Counted from the first letter of the stretch, positions 9,521-18,855 are shown. The stretch: DNA of 64,000 bases from Spirochaetia bacterium (GCA_029880265.1 JAOUOT010000002.1:181353-245352), one strand, 5' to 3'. Program-made: numbers and translations. Notes: generated from the sequence alone by a model not told the origin.

Positions 9521-10058
9521 TTATATCCTCCCCGAATCCGAAGCTTTCCATTTGAATTCTTATCAATCGTCTCGCTTCGCTTAATCTCGATTTCACGGTG
9601 CCCTCTGAAATATTCAACGCTTCTGATATTTCATGATAACTTAAGTCTTCAAAGTATCTTAGATATACGGCGCCTTTGTATTTTTCATTCATATTTCCCG
9701 CGATACGAATTAGACATTCCTGGGCCTCTGATAGTTCGATTTTTTTTGAAATATTTTCACGTTCGTCAGTAATATCAGTATAATCTTTTTTATCTGATTT
9801 ATTTTTTGTTTCAGAAAATAAAATAATTTTTTTTCTTTTATGTTTTTTATGAAAATCTTTACAGTTATTGATTAATATTCGCACAAGCCATGTATAAAGA
9901 CCAGATTTTTTTTTAAATGACTCATAATTCTTGGCCCCTTTTTCAAAAGTTTCCTGCACCATATCTTCAGCCTCGTCAGAATTTTGAATATATCCTAAAG
10001 CTAAATAATAAAGCCGCTGCCGATATTTTGCCGATTCATCCCAGAATTTTTGCAGCAT
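9510..10058 (-). CDS. ECF-family RNA polymerase sigma factor
   Basis: Region 2 contains RLYYLALGYIQNSDEAEDMVQETF and region 4 contains AVYLRYFEDLSYHEISEALN followed by the helix-turn-helix ISEGTVKSRLSEAR. No extra C-terminal domain. The frame is open to 10151 (TTG), but the added residues are hydrophobic and unlike a sigma factor; ATG 10058 has AAGG ten bases upstream and starts just before region 2, so I prefer it. A start at 10121 is the other option. It is followed by its anti-sigma gene and is divergent from the VWA lipoprotein gene, whose promoter has ECF-type elements. Confidence 0.9.
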   Translation of the reverse strand: MLQKFWDESAKYRQRLYYLALGYIQNSDEAEDMVQETFEKGAKNYESFKKKSGLYTWLVRILINNCKDFHKKHKRKKIILFSETKNKSDKKDYTDITDERENISKKIELSEAQECLIRIAGNMNEKYKGAVYLRYFEDLSYHEISEALNISEGTVKSRLSEARRLIRIQMESFGFGEDIIGL

Positions 10059-10238
10059 TTCATTATAGCCTTCATCAAGTTTAGAAAAGGCAAAAATTAT
10101 AAATGTTACAACAGGCTTCATAATAATATCTAACACAAAACTTTTCGGCAATTCAAAATAAATATCGGCCCGGCCTTATGACCAACGATATTTAGACTCT
10201 AATAAATATGCCGATACCTGTTCAAATAAAAAAAAATC

Positions 10239-10266
10239 GAACTTTTTCAACCTCCTGTCGTCTAAA
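10239..10266 (+). promoter_or_regulatory. ECF-type promoter of the VWA lipoprotein gene
   Basis: GAACTT at 10239-10244 and TCTAAA at 10261-10266, separated by 16 bases. This matches the sigma-E-like pattern GGAACTT-N16-TCTGA/TCTAA closely. It lies 41 bases before ATG 10307, which has AAGGAG at 10295-10300. The neighbouring divergent ECF sigma gene is the obvious candidate to read it. On the other strand a TCTAAA also occurs before the sigma gene, but its nearest GAAC is 21 bases away, so I do not call a second promoter. Confidence 0.65.
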
Positions 10267-10306
10267 CGTCGGGTTAGAAAAAATCAATAACCAAAAGGAG
10301 TATAAA

Positions 10307-12136
10307 ATGAAACAGAAAAAAATATTATTAACGGGATTTTGTGTCTTATTTCTTGCCGCAAACATCACGGCATGCAATGTTGCAAAAGACAAAAGGGAGA
10401 ATATAGATACTGAAGAAAACGCCAGTATCGCCGCGAAGAAAGAACCCAATGCAAATAAAAATACCGATAAGAGGGTCAAAGTAGAATCAAAATCGAAAAA
10501 AAAACCCGCGAAAGACTTAAAAAGCTACCCCGACTATCCGATTGAAACACTGGCGCTAGAAGAAAGCAAATCGGCTCTTGCAGATATAAGCGAAGCAACC
10601 GAAGAAGAAGCATACCGTCAGGGGTATTTAAGGCCTTCTATGGTAAAAAACGCTTATCCTGAAAAATCAAAACGATTGAATTTTCAACAAAGATACAATC
10701 CGAATTTTAACACAGAGGCATACGATAGAATCTATGAAAACGATTTTCTCGAAGCGAATAAAAATCCGCTTTCGACTTTCTCTGTTGACGTTGATACGGC
10801 TTCTTACAGCAATGTTCGAAGGTTTTTGACGAATGGCTCTTTGCCGCCTAAAGACGCGGTTAGAATTGAAGAGCTGATAAACTACTTTTCATATGATTAT
10901 AAGACGCCTAAAGATAACGAAAAGCCTTTTTCGGTAAATAGCGAGACGTCGACCGCCCCGTGGAACAAAGAAAGAAAAATTGTACACATTGGCATAAAAG
11001 GAAAAGAAATAAAGCCAGAAAATATTCCGCCGAGAAATCTGGTTTTTCTTCTCGATGTTTCAGGTTCCATGTCAGCTGAAAATAAACTGCCGCTTTTGAA
11101 AAAGGCGTTAAAACTTCTGGTACAGCAGTTAAATCATAAAGATAAAGTAGCCATAGCGGTATATGCCGGTTCAAGCGGATTGGTACTGCCGCCCACATCT
11201 GGCGAAAACGGCCAGGCGATACTTTCTGCTTTTGACAGACTACAAGCGGGCGGATCTACAAACGGCGGTCAGGGAATTGAGCTGGCTTATAAAACCGCCT
11301 CAGAGATGTTTAACGAAAACGCCGTAAACCGAGTAATTCTGGCCACCGACGGAGATTTTAATGTCGGCGTTACCAACCAGGGAGACTTAACAAGGCTGAT
11401 TGAAGAAAAAAGAAAGAGCGGTATTTTTCTTACCGTTTTAGGCTTCGGCATGGGAAACTACAAAGATTCTACTATGGAAAAACTGGCAGATAAAGGCAAC
11501 GGAAATTACGCTTATATAGATACTTTTGCCGAAGCGCGAAAGACCCTGTTAGAAGAGGCGGCATCTACTCTAATTACAATTGCCAAAGACGTAAAGATTC
11601 AGGTAGAGTTTAACCCCGCTCTGGTAAAAGCGTACCGGTTAATAGGCTATGAAAATCGAATGCTGAAAAAAGAAGATTTTAACGACGATAAAAAAGACGC
11701 GGGAGAGATAGGCGCGGGACACACTGTAACCGCGCTTTATGAGATTGTTCCCCCCGAAGGCGAGGTCAACCTTCAAAAAGTTGACGACTTAAAATACCAG
11801 ACTCCGGCGTCTTCAAATTATGGCTCTAATTCTTCAGAGCTTTTAACCGTAAAAATTCGGTATAAAGAGCCCAAAGAAGAAAAAAGCAAACTGATAAGTT
11901 ATCCCGTTAAAGATACGAATACCTTATTTGAAAACTCGTCCGAAAATCTCAGGTTTTCAGCGGCTGTGGCGGGGTTTGGCATGCTCTTAAGAGATTCTGA
12001 ATACAAGGGATCAAGCTCTTTTGACATGGTATATGAAACCGCTAAAAACGCTCTGGGAAAAGATAAAAACGGATACAGAGCGGAATTTTTAAGACTCGTC
12101 AGGTTATCTCAAGATTTATCGTCTGCGGTTAAATAA
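10307..12136 (+). CDS. von Willebrand factor type A lipoprotein, YfbK family
   Basis: 609 residues from ATG 10307. This start is chosen over upstream codons because AAGGAG lies seven bases before it and it places a signal peptide with lipobox ITAC at the N terminus. After a charged linker, residues about 120-215 match the VWA N-terminal domain (TFSVDVDTASYSNVRRFL). The VWA domain has the metal-ion-dependent adhesion motif DVSGS (DxSxS) and later ATDGDFN. The last 180 residues correspond to the YfbK C-terminal domain. Presumably an envelope-anchored adhesion or scaffold protein. It is divergent from an ECF sigma/anti-sigma pair and carries a matching ECF promoter, so it is likely that system's effector. 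Confidence 0.92.
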   Translation: MKQKKILLTGFCVLFLAANITACNVAKDKRENIDTEENASIAAKKEPNANKNTDKRVKVESKSKKKPAKDLKSYPDYPIETLALEESKSALADISEATEEEAYRQGYLRPSMVKNAYPEKSKRLNFQQRYNPNFNTEAYDRIYENDFLEANKNPLSTFSVDVDTASYSNVRRFLTNGSLPPKDAVRIEELINYFSYDYKTPKDNEKPFSVNSETSTAPWNKERKIVHIGIKGKEIKPENIPPRNLVFLLDVSGSMSAENKLPLLKKALKLLVQQLNHKDKVAIAVYAGSSGLVLPPTSGENGQAILSAFDRLQAGGSTNGGQGIELAYKTASEMFNENAVNRVILATDGDFNVGVTNQGDLTRLIEEKRKSGIFLTVLGFGMGNYKDSTMEKLADKGNGNYAYIDTFAEARKTLLEEAASTLITIAKDVKIQVEFNPALVKAYRLIGYENRMLKKEDFNDDKKDAGEIGAGHTVTALYEIVPPEGEVNLQKVDDLKYQTPASSNYGSNSSELLTVKIRYKEPKEEKSKLISYPVKDTNTLFENSSENLRFSAAVAGFGMLLRDSEYKGSSSFDMVYETAKNALGKDKNGYRAEFLRLVRLSQDLSSAVK

Positions 12137-12180
12137 TTTAATAATTTTTGGGAACTATGCAAGAACAAGGTCGTCGAGTG

Positions 12181-12265
12181 ATTTATACGCCGCATTGGCT
12201 TGCGGTACAAAAATGGCTTTTTTAAAATAAAAAAGCCATTTTTACTCAATGAGCGGCGTATAAAT
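12181..12265. terminator. nested inverted repeats, probable bidirectional terminator
   Basis: Inner hairpin: 15-bp perfect arms at 12209-12223 and 12229-12243 around a 5-base loop, with A- and T-rich flanks that give a U-run in either direction. Outer arms: 13 bp perfect, 12181-12193 with 12253-12265 (atttatacgccgc). It lies between the convergent ends of the VWA gene and modC, where a bidirectional terminator is expected. The outer arm is GC-richer than its surroundings and is not needed for termination. Confidence 0.75.
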
Positions 12266-12330
12266 TTTATCGAGACGGGTTTTTTACACAACCTCAAAAA
12301 TCTTAATCTCGAATTTAAAGATTGTAAATT

Positions 12331-13218
12331 TTAAGATAATTGTTTTATTGTATTAATATCTTTTATATCAATCAGTAAAACCACATTTTTTTTCGCCCGG
12401 TATTCTTTTGCTTCTTTTGCCGATATCGTTTTAGTAAAAATCTGACCGCCCGCTAAAATCTCAGCCTTATAGGCATTGCCTTTTTTATTTAGATTTAAAA
12501 GTTTTCCCGTTATTTTTAATTTCCCGTTTATATTTTCTTCTTTACCCGAAAATACTTCAAAAGGAGTTCCCTGTCGTTTTATTATACCGTCTTCTAAAAT
12601 ACAAACCGTCTCTGCCATGCTGAAAACTTCAGAGACGTCATGACTTACAAGAATTGTTGTGATATTATATTTTCTGTGAATTTCAAGAATTTCATTTTGA
12701 AGCGATTCTTTTATCTCGTCGTCTAATAATGACATTGGCTCGTCAAGAAGCAGTATCTTCGGTTTTAAGGCTACCGCGCGGGCAAGCGCCGTTCTCTGTT
12801 TTTGACCGCCCGAAAGCTGATGCGGCCTCCTGTCTGCAAGTTTTTTAAGCCCCATAAAATCAAGCATACCGTCAATATATTCCGCTTCGGTTTTCTTATC
12901 TGCGGCGGCATATTCAATATTTTCCCGCACCGTCATATTAGGGAAAAGCGCAAAATCTTGAAAAACAAACCCTACTTTTCTAAAACGGGGAGTAAGATTA
13001 ATTTTCTTTTCGCTGTCAAACCATATCTGACCGTTTATTTTTATATATCCCGCCTCGGGAGTTTCAAGACCTGCGAGAATTCTTAAAATAGTTGTTTTGC
13101 CTGCCCCTGATTTTCCGAATAGGGCCAGAAGAGCGTTTTCCTGAACCTGAAGTTCGGGTTTCAGGTCAATCTCTCCATCGGCCGTGTGCATCGTCTTTCT
13201 TATATTTATATCAATCAT
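12331..13218 (-). CDS. modC: molybdate ABC transporter ATP-binding protein
   Basis: 295 residues. Walker A GKSGAGKTT, Q-loop VFQDFALFPNMTV, signature LSGGQKQRTALARA, Walker B ILLLDEPMSLLDDE, switch histidine LVSHD. After about residue 230 a short TOBE-like domain remains (ITGKLLNLNKKGNAYKAEIL), shorter than in enterobacterial ModC. It powers uptake through ModB; one base separates the two genes. The order modA-modB-modC on the minus strand directly follows gpmI. Confidence 0.9.
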   Translation of the reverse strand: MIDINIRKTMHTADGEIDLKPELQVQENALLALFGKSGAGKTTILRILAGLETPEAGYIKINGQIWFDSEKKINLTPRFRKVGFVFQDFALFPNMTVRENIEYAAADKKTEAEYIDGMLDFMGLKKLADRRPHQLSGGQKQRTALARAVALKPKILLLDEPMSLLDDEIKESLQNEILEIHRKYNITTILVSHDVSEVFSMAETVCILEDGIIKRQGTPFEVFSGKEENINGKLKITGKLLNLNKKGNAYKAEILAGGQIFTKTISAKEAKEYRAKKNVVLLIDIKDINTIKQLS

Positions 13219-13219
13219 T

Positions 13220-13915
13220 TTAGTTTAAAGGCTTTACCCATTTTTTATTGGCGGCATAAACCAGAATCAAAATAACAAAGGCGGCAAAAAACAAAATAGC
13301 CGAATAAAAATTCGCCGCGCCGTAATTTAACGCTTCAACCTCTTCATAAATAGCAATAGAAGCCACTTTGGTTTCGCCCTTCATGCTGCCGCCTATCATC
13401 AAGACAACGCCAAACTCGCCGATTGTATGAGCGAAACTTAATATAAAGCCGGCCAAAAGAGAGGGCTTTATATTGGGAACAAGAGCCTTAAAAAGAGTGG
13501 TCATTGCCGATTTACCCAGGGTAAAAGACGCTTCGCGAAGCGAAATAGGAAGATTTTGAAAACCCGCCTGTATGGGCTGAACCATAAAAGGAAAACTGTA
13601 AATAACAGAAGCGACAATGAGACCTTCAAAAGTAAAAACAAGCTTTAAATTAAAAACATCGTCGAGAAACCCCCCGAAGGCGCCTGCAGGGCTAAACGCC
13701 GCTAAAAGATAAAAGCCCAAAACCGACGGAGGCAGAACAATCGGCATACTGACCAGGGCCTCTATGGCTATTTTGTATTTTTTCTTAGAAAAAGCCAGCC
13801 AATAAGCCATAGGCAGACCCAAAAATATTAAAATAACGCTTGTTATAAACGATAATTTAAAAGTTAAAAAAAGAGGCTCTAAATCGTAAGTCGTCATTTC
13901 TGTTTTTTGAAACAA
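13220..13915 (-). CDS. modB: molybdate ABC transporter permease
   Basis: 231 residues, usual size for ModB, with five to six membrane helices. The cytoplasmic coupling motif is present around EASFTLGKSAMTTLFKALVP (E-A-A-x3-G type). The AHTIGEFGVVLMIGG segment is characteristic of ModB/CysU permeases. It imports molybdate or tungstate across the inner membrane with ModA and ModC. It starts 12 bases after modA. Confidence 0.92.
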   Translation of the reverse strand: MFQKTEMTTYDLEPLFLTFKLSFITSVILIFLGLPMAYWLAFSKKKYKIAIEALVSMPIVLPPSVLGFYLLAAFSPAGAFGGFLDDVFNLKLVFTFEGLIVASVIYSFPFMVQPIQAGFQNLPISLREASFTLGKSAMTTLFKALVPNIKPSLLAGFILSFAHTIGEFGVVLMIGGSMKGETKVASIAIYEEVEALNYGAANFYSAILFFAAFVILILVYAANKKWVKPLN

Positions 13916-13927
13916 TATCTGACATTT

Positions 13928-14725
13928 TTAAGGCGTCAGATAACCAAAGTCTCGCAATATTTTTTTCGCCTCGTCAGAAAAAAGAAACGCATAAAACTCA
14001 TTTGCGGTTTTGTTTGTATTCGCGCGTTTCAATTTTATGACGCCCTGTTTAATAGGTTCATATAAATTTGTTTCAACATCGCGGATGTACTTTTTCTTTT
14101 CTATTATCGGCGAAAACAAGGTTGATTTCGCGGTAATGCCGATATCAACCGAACCCGATAAAATATAATGATTTGTCTGCGAAACGCTTTCGCCGTAAAC
14201 GATTTTTTTTCGCAGGGCGCCATAAATACCCGCATTTTTTAACGCATACACGGCCTGCTCTCCATATGGAGCGTTTCGAGGGTTTGCTACGGCTATCTTA
14301 TCAAACTTTAAGGCGCTTAATTTTTTCAAAGAATCAGGGAGAATTTCTTTTTTTTGAGTCCATAAAATCAATGAACCGTATGCGTAAACATCAGGCGGTT
14401 TGTCTGAATATTTTTTTTCATATAAAGTCTGCGGATATTTCATGTCTGCCGAAAGAAAAATATCAAAAGGCGCCCCGTGAATAATCTGTGCCGTAAGTTT
14501 TCCCGATGAACTTACCGTCATCTGAGGTTTCACCGAATATTTTTTTTCAAATGCGGCGATTATTTCGCTTAAAGCATATTGAGCGTTTGCGGCGACGGCT
14601 AAAGTTATTTTCTCAGACGAAGCGTCGTCTACTGAAGATTTTTTACAGGTAATATTAACGGCAAAAACATAAAATAATATTATAAGACGAAAAATAAAGC
14701 GTTTTGAAAAATAAATATTTTTCAT
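13928..14725 (-). CDS. modA: molybdate-binding lipoprotein
   Basis: 265 residues. The signal peptide ends VNITCKKS, a loose lipobox, so the protein is probably a lipoprotein and not freely periplasmic. The mature part is a type II solute-binding protein with the ModA signatures LAVAANAQYALSEI, SSSGKLTAQI, GAPFDIFLSAD and VANPRNAPYGEQAVYAL. It binds molybdate or tungstate. It begins three bases after gpmI, so transport and glycolysis genes share a transcript. The need for molybdenum or tungsten points to oxotransferase-type enzymes elsewhere in the genome. Confidence 0.93.
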   Translation of the reverse strand: MKNIYFSKRFIFRLIILFYVFAVNITCKKSSVDDASSEKITLAVAANAQYALSEIIAAFEKKYSVKPQMTVSSSGKLTAQIIHGAPFDIFLSADMKYPQTLYEKKYSDKPPDVYAYGSLILWTQKKEILPDSLKKLSALKFDKIAVANPRNAPYGEQAVYALKNAGIYGALRKKIVYGESVSQTNHYILSGSVDIGITAKSTLFSPIIEKKKYIRDVETNLYEPIKQGVIKLKRANTNKTANEFYAFLFSDEAKKILRDFGYLTP

Positions 14726-14728
14726 TCG

Positions 14729-16285
14729 TTAAAGATTTTTTGAGATAAGAATATCTCCCGTCATACCGTTTTTGCCTTCGGGAACCGGTATGCCAATTAA
14801 ATTTAAAATAGTAGGAGCAATATCGCATAGTCTGCCGTTTTTAACGAGACCTTTTTTATTCTTAACGCGATTATCAATAAAAACAAGAGGAACATTAAAT
14901 ACCGTATGCTGGGTAAAAGGCGTTTTTTTATCGTCGGCAAGCATTTTTTCACAGTTGCCGTGATCGGCGGTTAATAAAATTGAATAATTTTTATTTAATG
15001 CCTCGCTTATAATTTCGCCCACGCACTCGTCAAGAACTTCGACAGCTTTTATGGCAGCATTAAGCTTGCCTGTATGCCCTACCATATCGCCGTTTGCAAA
15101 GTTAATGACAATAAGTTCATATTTTTCTGACTCTACAGCCTCTAGAACTTTTTCTTTAACTTCATATGCGCTCATCTGGGGTTTTTGATCGTATGTCGCA
15201 ACGTCGGGCGAAGGAACAAGAATTCTATCTTCATTCTTATAGGGAGTATCTGAACCGCCGTTAAAAAAGAAAGTCACATGAGCGTATTTTTCGGTTTCAG
15301 CGATGCGAAGTTGTCTCAGGTTTTCGTTTGCGATAACCTCGCCTAGAAGATTTCTTTCGCTTAAAGGAGCATACAATACCGGCAAATTAAAGTCTTCATG
15401 ATATTGCGTCATGCATACAAAGTGAATATCGGGCTTTTTATCTCTTTGAAACTCGGTAAACTCGTCAAAAGTAAGCGCCCTGGTAATTTCTCTTACCCTG
15501 TCGGTTCTAAAATTTAAAAAGATTACGGCGTCGTTATCTTTTATGGTTCCTTCTTTATTTACGAGTATGGGTTCCATAAATTCGTCGGTAATATTTTCTT
15601 CATAATACGCTTTTATCTGCGACAAACCATCGGCGTTAAAAATCCCTTTGCCTTCAGTTAAAAGTTCGTATGCCGTTTTTATTCTGTCCCAACGGTTATC
15701 TCTATCCATGGCGTAGTATCTACCGATAATTGTCGCAAGAGTTCCGTAATTTATTTTTTTTATAAATTCATTCAGTTTTTCAATGTAGCCCGCGGCGCTT
15801 TTTGGCGGGGTATCTCTGCCGTCTAAAAAGGCGTGAATAAAACACGAGGCTTGTGGATGGTCTTTTTGCAAAATCTCAAGCATTCTTTCAAGATGAGACT
15901 GCAAAGAATGAACGCCCCCGTCTGATAAAAGGCACATAAGATGCAGTCTGCCGCCTTTTTTAAGATAAAGCGAAAGATCATTATAAGCTTTTGAGCGCTC
16001 AATATGTCCCGTATTAAAACCCTTTGTGATTCTAACTATATCGCTGTACATGATGCGCCCCGAACCCAAATTCAAATGGCCAATTTCAGAGTTTCCCATT
16101 TGCCCTTCGGGCAAACCGACATTTTCTCCCGAGGTAAAAATTTCTGCCGACGGATATTCGGCAAAGAGCTTGTCGATATTCGGTTTATGTGCAAGCTTCA
16201 CGGCGTTGCCGGCGTCATTTTCATCGGGATTTATTCCGAATCCGTCTAAAATCATCAATATTACTTTTTTTACTTTATTAGACAT
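14729..16285 (-). CDS. gpmI: 2,3-bisphosphoglycerate-independent phosphoglycerate mutase
   Basis: 518 residues, normal for the Mn-dependent enzyme. The N terminus VILMILDGFGINP gives the metal-binding aspartate. GQMGNSEIGHLNLGSGR contains the phosphorylated serine (NSE). HAFLDGRDTPP and RYYAMDRDNRWDR bind substrate, and the C-terminal metal ligands are in NFANGDMVGHTG and LLTADHGNCE. It interconverts 3- and 2-phosphoglycerate in glycolysis. It is followed immediately by modABC. Confidence 0.97.
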   Translation of the reverse strand: MSNKVKKVILMILDGFGINPDENDAGNAVKLAHKPNIDKLFAEYPSAEIFTSGENVGLPEGQMGNSEIGHLNLGSGRIMYSDIVRITKGFNTGHIERSKAYNDLSLYLKKGGRLHLMCLLSDGGVHSLQSHLERMLEILQKDHPQASCFIHAFLDGRDTPPKSAAGYIEKLNEFIKKINYGTLATIIGRYYAMDRDNRWDRIKTAYELLTEGKGIFNADGLSQIKAYYEENITDEFMEPILVNKEGTIKDNDAVIFLNFRTDRVREITRALTFDEFTEFQRDKKPDIHFVCMTQYHEDFNLPVLYAPLSERNLLGEVIANENLRQLRIAETEKYAHVTFFFNGGSDTPYKNEDRILVPSPDVATYDQKPQMSAYEVKEKVLEAVESEKYELIVINFANGDMVGHTGKLNAAIKAVEVLDECVGEIISEALNKNYSILLTADHGNCEKMLADDKKTPFTQHTVFNVPLVFIDNRVKNKKGLVKNGRLCDIAPTILNLIGIPVPEGKNGMTGDILISKNL

Positions 16286-16300
16286 TAAATTAATATAGCT

Positions 16301-16639
16301 TTATTGTTTTATATATTCAAAATAAAAGGCGTCATATTTTTCTTGGCCGATATTAGGAAAGGGATGCCATGCTTCTTTTTTCTCTTTTAATAGAAAGCCT
16401 GTTTTTTCAAGAACTTTTTTTGAATCTTCTACTGTATTATGGGTCTTCCATGCCATATATTTTGTATTTTTAGAATTGCCGGCAAACCGAAAAACATTTT
16501 CTGCGTCATCCGTTTTCAGCCTTCTTAACTGAAGACGTTCAGTAATTATCTTTTCTGAGGGATTTATAATCTTCATTTCGTTTAACAGGAGCCCATATGC
16601 CCAATCATTTGCCATAAATAAAAAACTTAAACATATCAA
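16301..16639 (-). pseudogene. internally deleted GNAT acetyltransferase (RimJ/RimL type)
   Basis: An open frame of 112 codons, likely translated from ATG 16576 (MKIINPSE). The front matches the opening of RimJ/RimL-type acetyltransferases (IITERLQLRRLKTDDAENVF, then VEDSKKVLE). The back (LEKTGFLLKEKKEAWHPFPN) matches the very end of that family. The central half, with the acetyl-CoA-binding Q/RxxGxG/A segment, is missing. The join is in frame, so this is an in-frame deletion of roughly 60-80 residues and the product is not expected to be active. It lies 15 bases before gpmI. Confidence 0.65.
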
Positions 16640-16793
16640 AAATCATGGTTTCTTTTATAGCGCATAAAAAAATAATTCTTTAGAATGTCAAGATTTAAGA
16701 TATTCGCTTTAATTATTTCATAAATTTCATATTTTGCTTCATTCAAATCTTATAATCTGCAAAAACTTTGTATAAACAATTAAAAAATGATAG

Positions 16794-17216
16794 CTACCTT
16801 TTTTTAACAACCTTTTTAACATTTTCTGAAAATCCCGATTGTCTTTCAAGAAGTATGCCCAAAATAGTTAAAATACAAAAAACAAAAACCGGCAAATAGG
16901 GGCCTTTCATTAAGAATAGAAGCTTTATGCCATAGGGCAATAGCCCGTTTATTATTAATGTATATCCTATGCTCAGCATCAAGATAAAGGCGACAATACG
17001 AAAGGGAAGATAAAAAAAGTGTATCATTCTCTTAAACGTGTGCCTAAGGTATCCGTCGAGAGCCACTATAATACACGTAATAATAGTTGTGACAATTAAA
17101 GAGATATGCGGTAGCATTAAATCTGATAAACTGTTCAGCCATCCAATTAATACTTCTATGTATAAAGGAACTTTCTTTGTTATTAAATCTTCCCAAAATT
17201 CTTTTATTAAATTCAT
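16794..17216 (-). CDS. small integral membrane protein, DUF3392-like
   Basis: 140 residues from ATG 17216, which has AAGGG nine bases upstream; the TTG two codons earlier lacks such spacing. Three to four membrane helices (about 35-55, 65-85, 95-125). The motif LMLPHISLIVTTIITCIIVALDGYL, read in pieces, and the end GILLERQSGF resemble DUF3392 proteins of marine proteobacteria; I make that link from memory. Function unknown. It stands alone, between the decayed acetyltransferase and the tig promoter region. Confidence 0.6.
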   Translation of the reverse strand: MNLIKEFWEDLITKKVPLYIEVLIGWLNSLSDLMLPHISLIVTTIITCIIVALDGYLRHTFKRMIHFFYLPFRIVAFILMLSIGYTLIINGLLPYGIKLLFLMKGPYLPVFVFCILTILGILLERQSGFSENVKKVVKKR

Positions 17217-17222
17217 CTGCAA

Positions 17223-17532
17223 TATCCCTTTTTAAAAAGCCTATAAATCTATAATATATTTATAAAACTAATGCGAGCATATATTTTGTGGAGTATTCTA
17301 TTTCATGCGCCATGACTAAATCTTTATTATAATATACGAATAAAAATTCTTCTACAAAACTTATTTTTATCTCGCTAGGAAAACATCGGCAAATAAAAAG
17401 TATAAATAATTTTTAAGGCGCATAATAACCCCTTTCGCCTGCCGTTCCTATAATAAACGCAACAAACGGCTGATAATAATGAAATACAAAGCGTTGACGC
17501 GATGTTTTCAATTTAGATTTTGTCAGACTATA
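17223..17532. other. 310-base gene-free stretch before tig
   Basis: No coding frame, tRNA or clear hairpin. It must hold the divergent promoters of the DUF3392-like gene and tig. A TATAAT occurs at 17449-17454, but the position 17 bases upstream reads TAACCC, not a -35 match, so I do not call a promoter. Bases about 17416-17475 are richer in GC than the rest. Confidence 0.4.
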
Positions 17533-18852
17533 ATGGCAAAAATAAGTTTAGATAAAGTATCCGACACGCGACAAAAAGCGAGTATTTTCGCGACAGAAGA
17601 AGAAACTCTTTCAGCTGAAAAAAAAGCTTTTAATAAAATACAAAAAGAAAAAAAAGTAGACGGTTTTAGACAGGGCAAAATACCTGAAAATATCATAAAA
17701 ACCCGGTTTTCTAAAGAAATTGAAACTGAAACCTTAAATACGTTAATTCACGATTTGTATCCCGAAATATTAGAAAAATCTTCTAAAAACATTTTTCGAA
17801 TTGTAAACGTTGAAAATTACAGCAAAGATAAAAATAGCTGCAAATTTGATCTTATTTTCGACCTATCTCCCTATATGAAAAATCTGAAGATGAAAAATAT
17901 CGTTCTTCTTGATAATATCCCCCAGATTCAAGAAAGCGATATTGACGACGAATTAAAAGATATTCAAAGAGGCGGGGCAAAAAGCGAACCTAAAGCAGAA
18001 GACGCCTGCGCCGAAGACGGCGACTTAATAACCGTAAACTATGAAGTTTGGATGGACGGAGCCCCACAGGGTAAAGAACAAAAAGACATCAGACTGCTAT
18101 TAGGCGAGAAAAAATTTGACGAAGAAGTTGAAGAACAAATAATCAAAGAAAAAATAAAAAAAGGCGAAGAAATCTTAGTTAAAAAAACGTTAAAACAGGA
18201 CGGCACCGAAGATAAAGAAGAAAAGCCTTATGAAATACATTTAAGCGTAACCGGCATAGAGAAAGTTATTTATCCTGAAATAAACGACGAGCTTGCCAGG
18301 GCCTATTCTCCTCAATTTAATACTGTATCAGAACTTAAAAACGGCTTAAGAAAAGATATGGAAAAGCGTTTTTTTCGCAAAGATCTTACCGAACAAATTG
18401 CCAAAGCCTTTGATGATCTTGAAACTCAAAACGAATTTTTATTTCCCGAAGGGTATCTTGAAGAAAAACTATACGAATTTCTAAGCGAATACAAAGTAGA
18501 CCATTCAAAACTCCCTCCTGAACAAAAAAAAGGCTACGCCGATATCGTAGAAAAAAGGTACAGAAGAATACTTCTTAACGAACACCTTGTAAGAGAAACG
18601 ATTAAACACTTCAAGAAAGACGAACTTGAAAAAGAATTTGAAAATTTTGTAAGAGCCGATTTTGACGAAAAAATAGCCGAATACGTTTTAGCCGCCTATA
18701 AAAATAAAAAGAACGACGAAACCTTAAATAAGATAAATCTTTTTTTTCAAAATAAACTTATTTTTGATTATTTTAAGAGCGGTAAACTTGTAAAAAAAGG
18801 GAAAAAAATTGCTTATAAAGAATTTATGGCCCAAGAAAATAAACCTTCATAA
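17533..18852 (+). CDS. tig: trigger factor, ribosome-associated chaperone
   Basis: 439 residues from ATG 17533; the frame is open 18 codons further up, but those residues are not family-like. The ribosome-docking loop DGFRQGKIP (G-F-R-x-G-K-x-P) is intact at about residue 45. A peptidyl-prolyl isomerase-like domain follows (about 150-245, GDLITVNYEVWMDG, LLLGEKKFDEEVEEQI). It is divergent and enriched in Lys/Glu, as is the helical C-terminal domain. It binds nascent chains at the exit tunnel. It lies three bases before a secreted-protein gene. Confidence 0.92.
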   Translation: MAKISLDKVSDTRQKASIFATEEETLSAEKKAFNKIQKEKKVDGFRQGKIPENIIKTRFSKEIETETLNTLIHDLYPEILEKSSKNIFRIVNVENYSKDKNSCKFDLIFDLSPYMKNLKMKNIVLLDNIPQIQESDIDDELKDIQRGGAKSEPKAEDACAEDGDLITVNYEVWMDGAPQGKEQKDIRLLLGEKKFDEEVEEQIIKEKIKKGEEILVKKTLKQDGTEDKEEKPYEIHLSVTGIEKVIYPEINDELARAYSPQFNTVSELKNGLRKDMEKRFFRKDLTEQIAKAFDDLETQNEFLFPEGYLEEKLYEFLSEYKVDHSKLPPEQKKGYADIVEKRYRRILLNEHLVRETIKHFKKDELEKEFENFVRADFDEKIAEYVLAAYKNKKNDETLNKINLFFQNKLIFDYFKSGKLVKKGKKIAYKEFMAQENKPS

Positions 18853-18855
18853 ATT

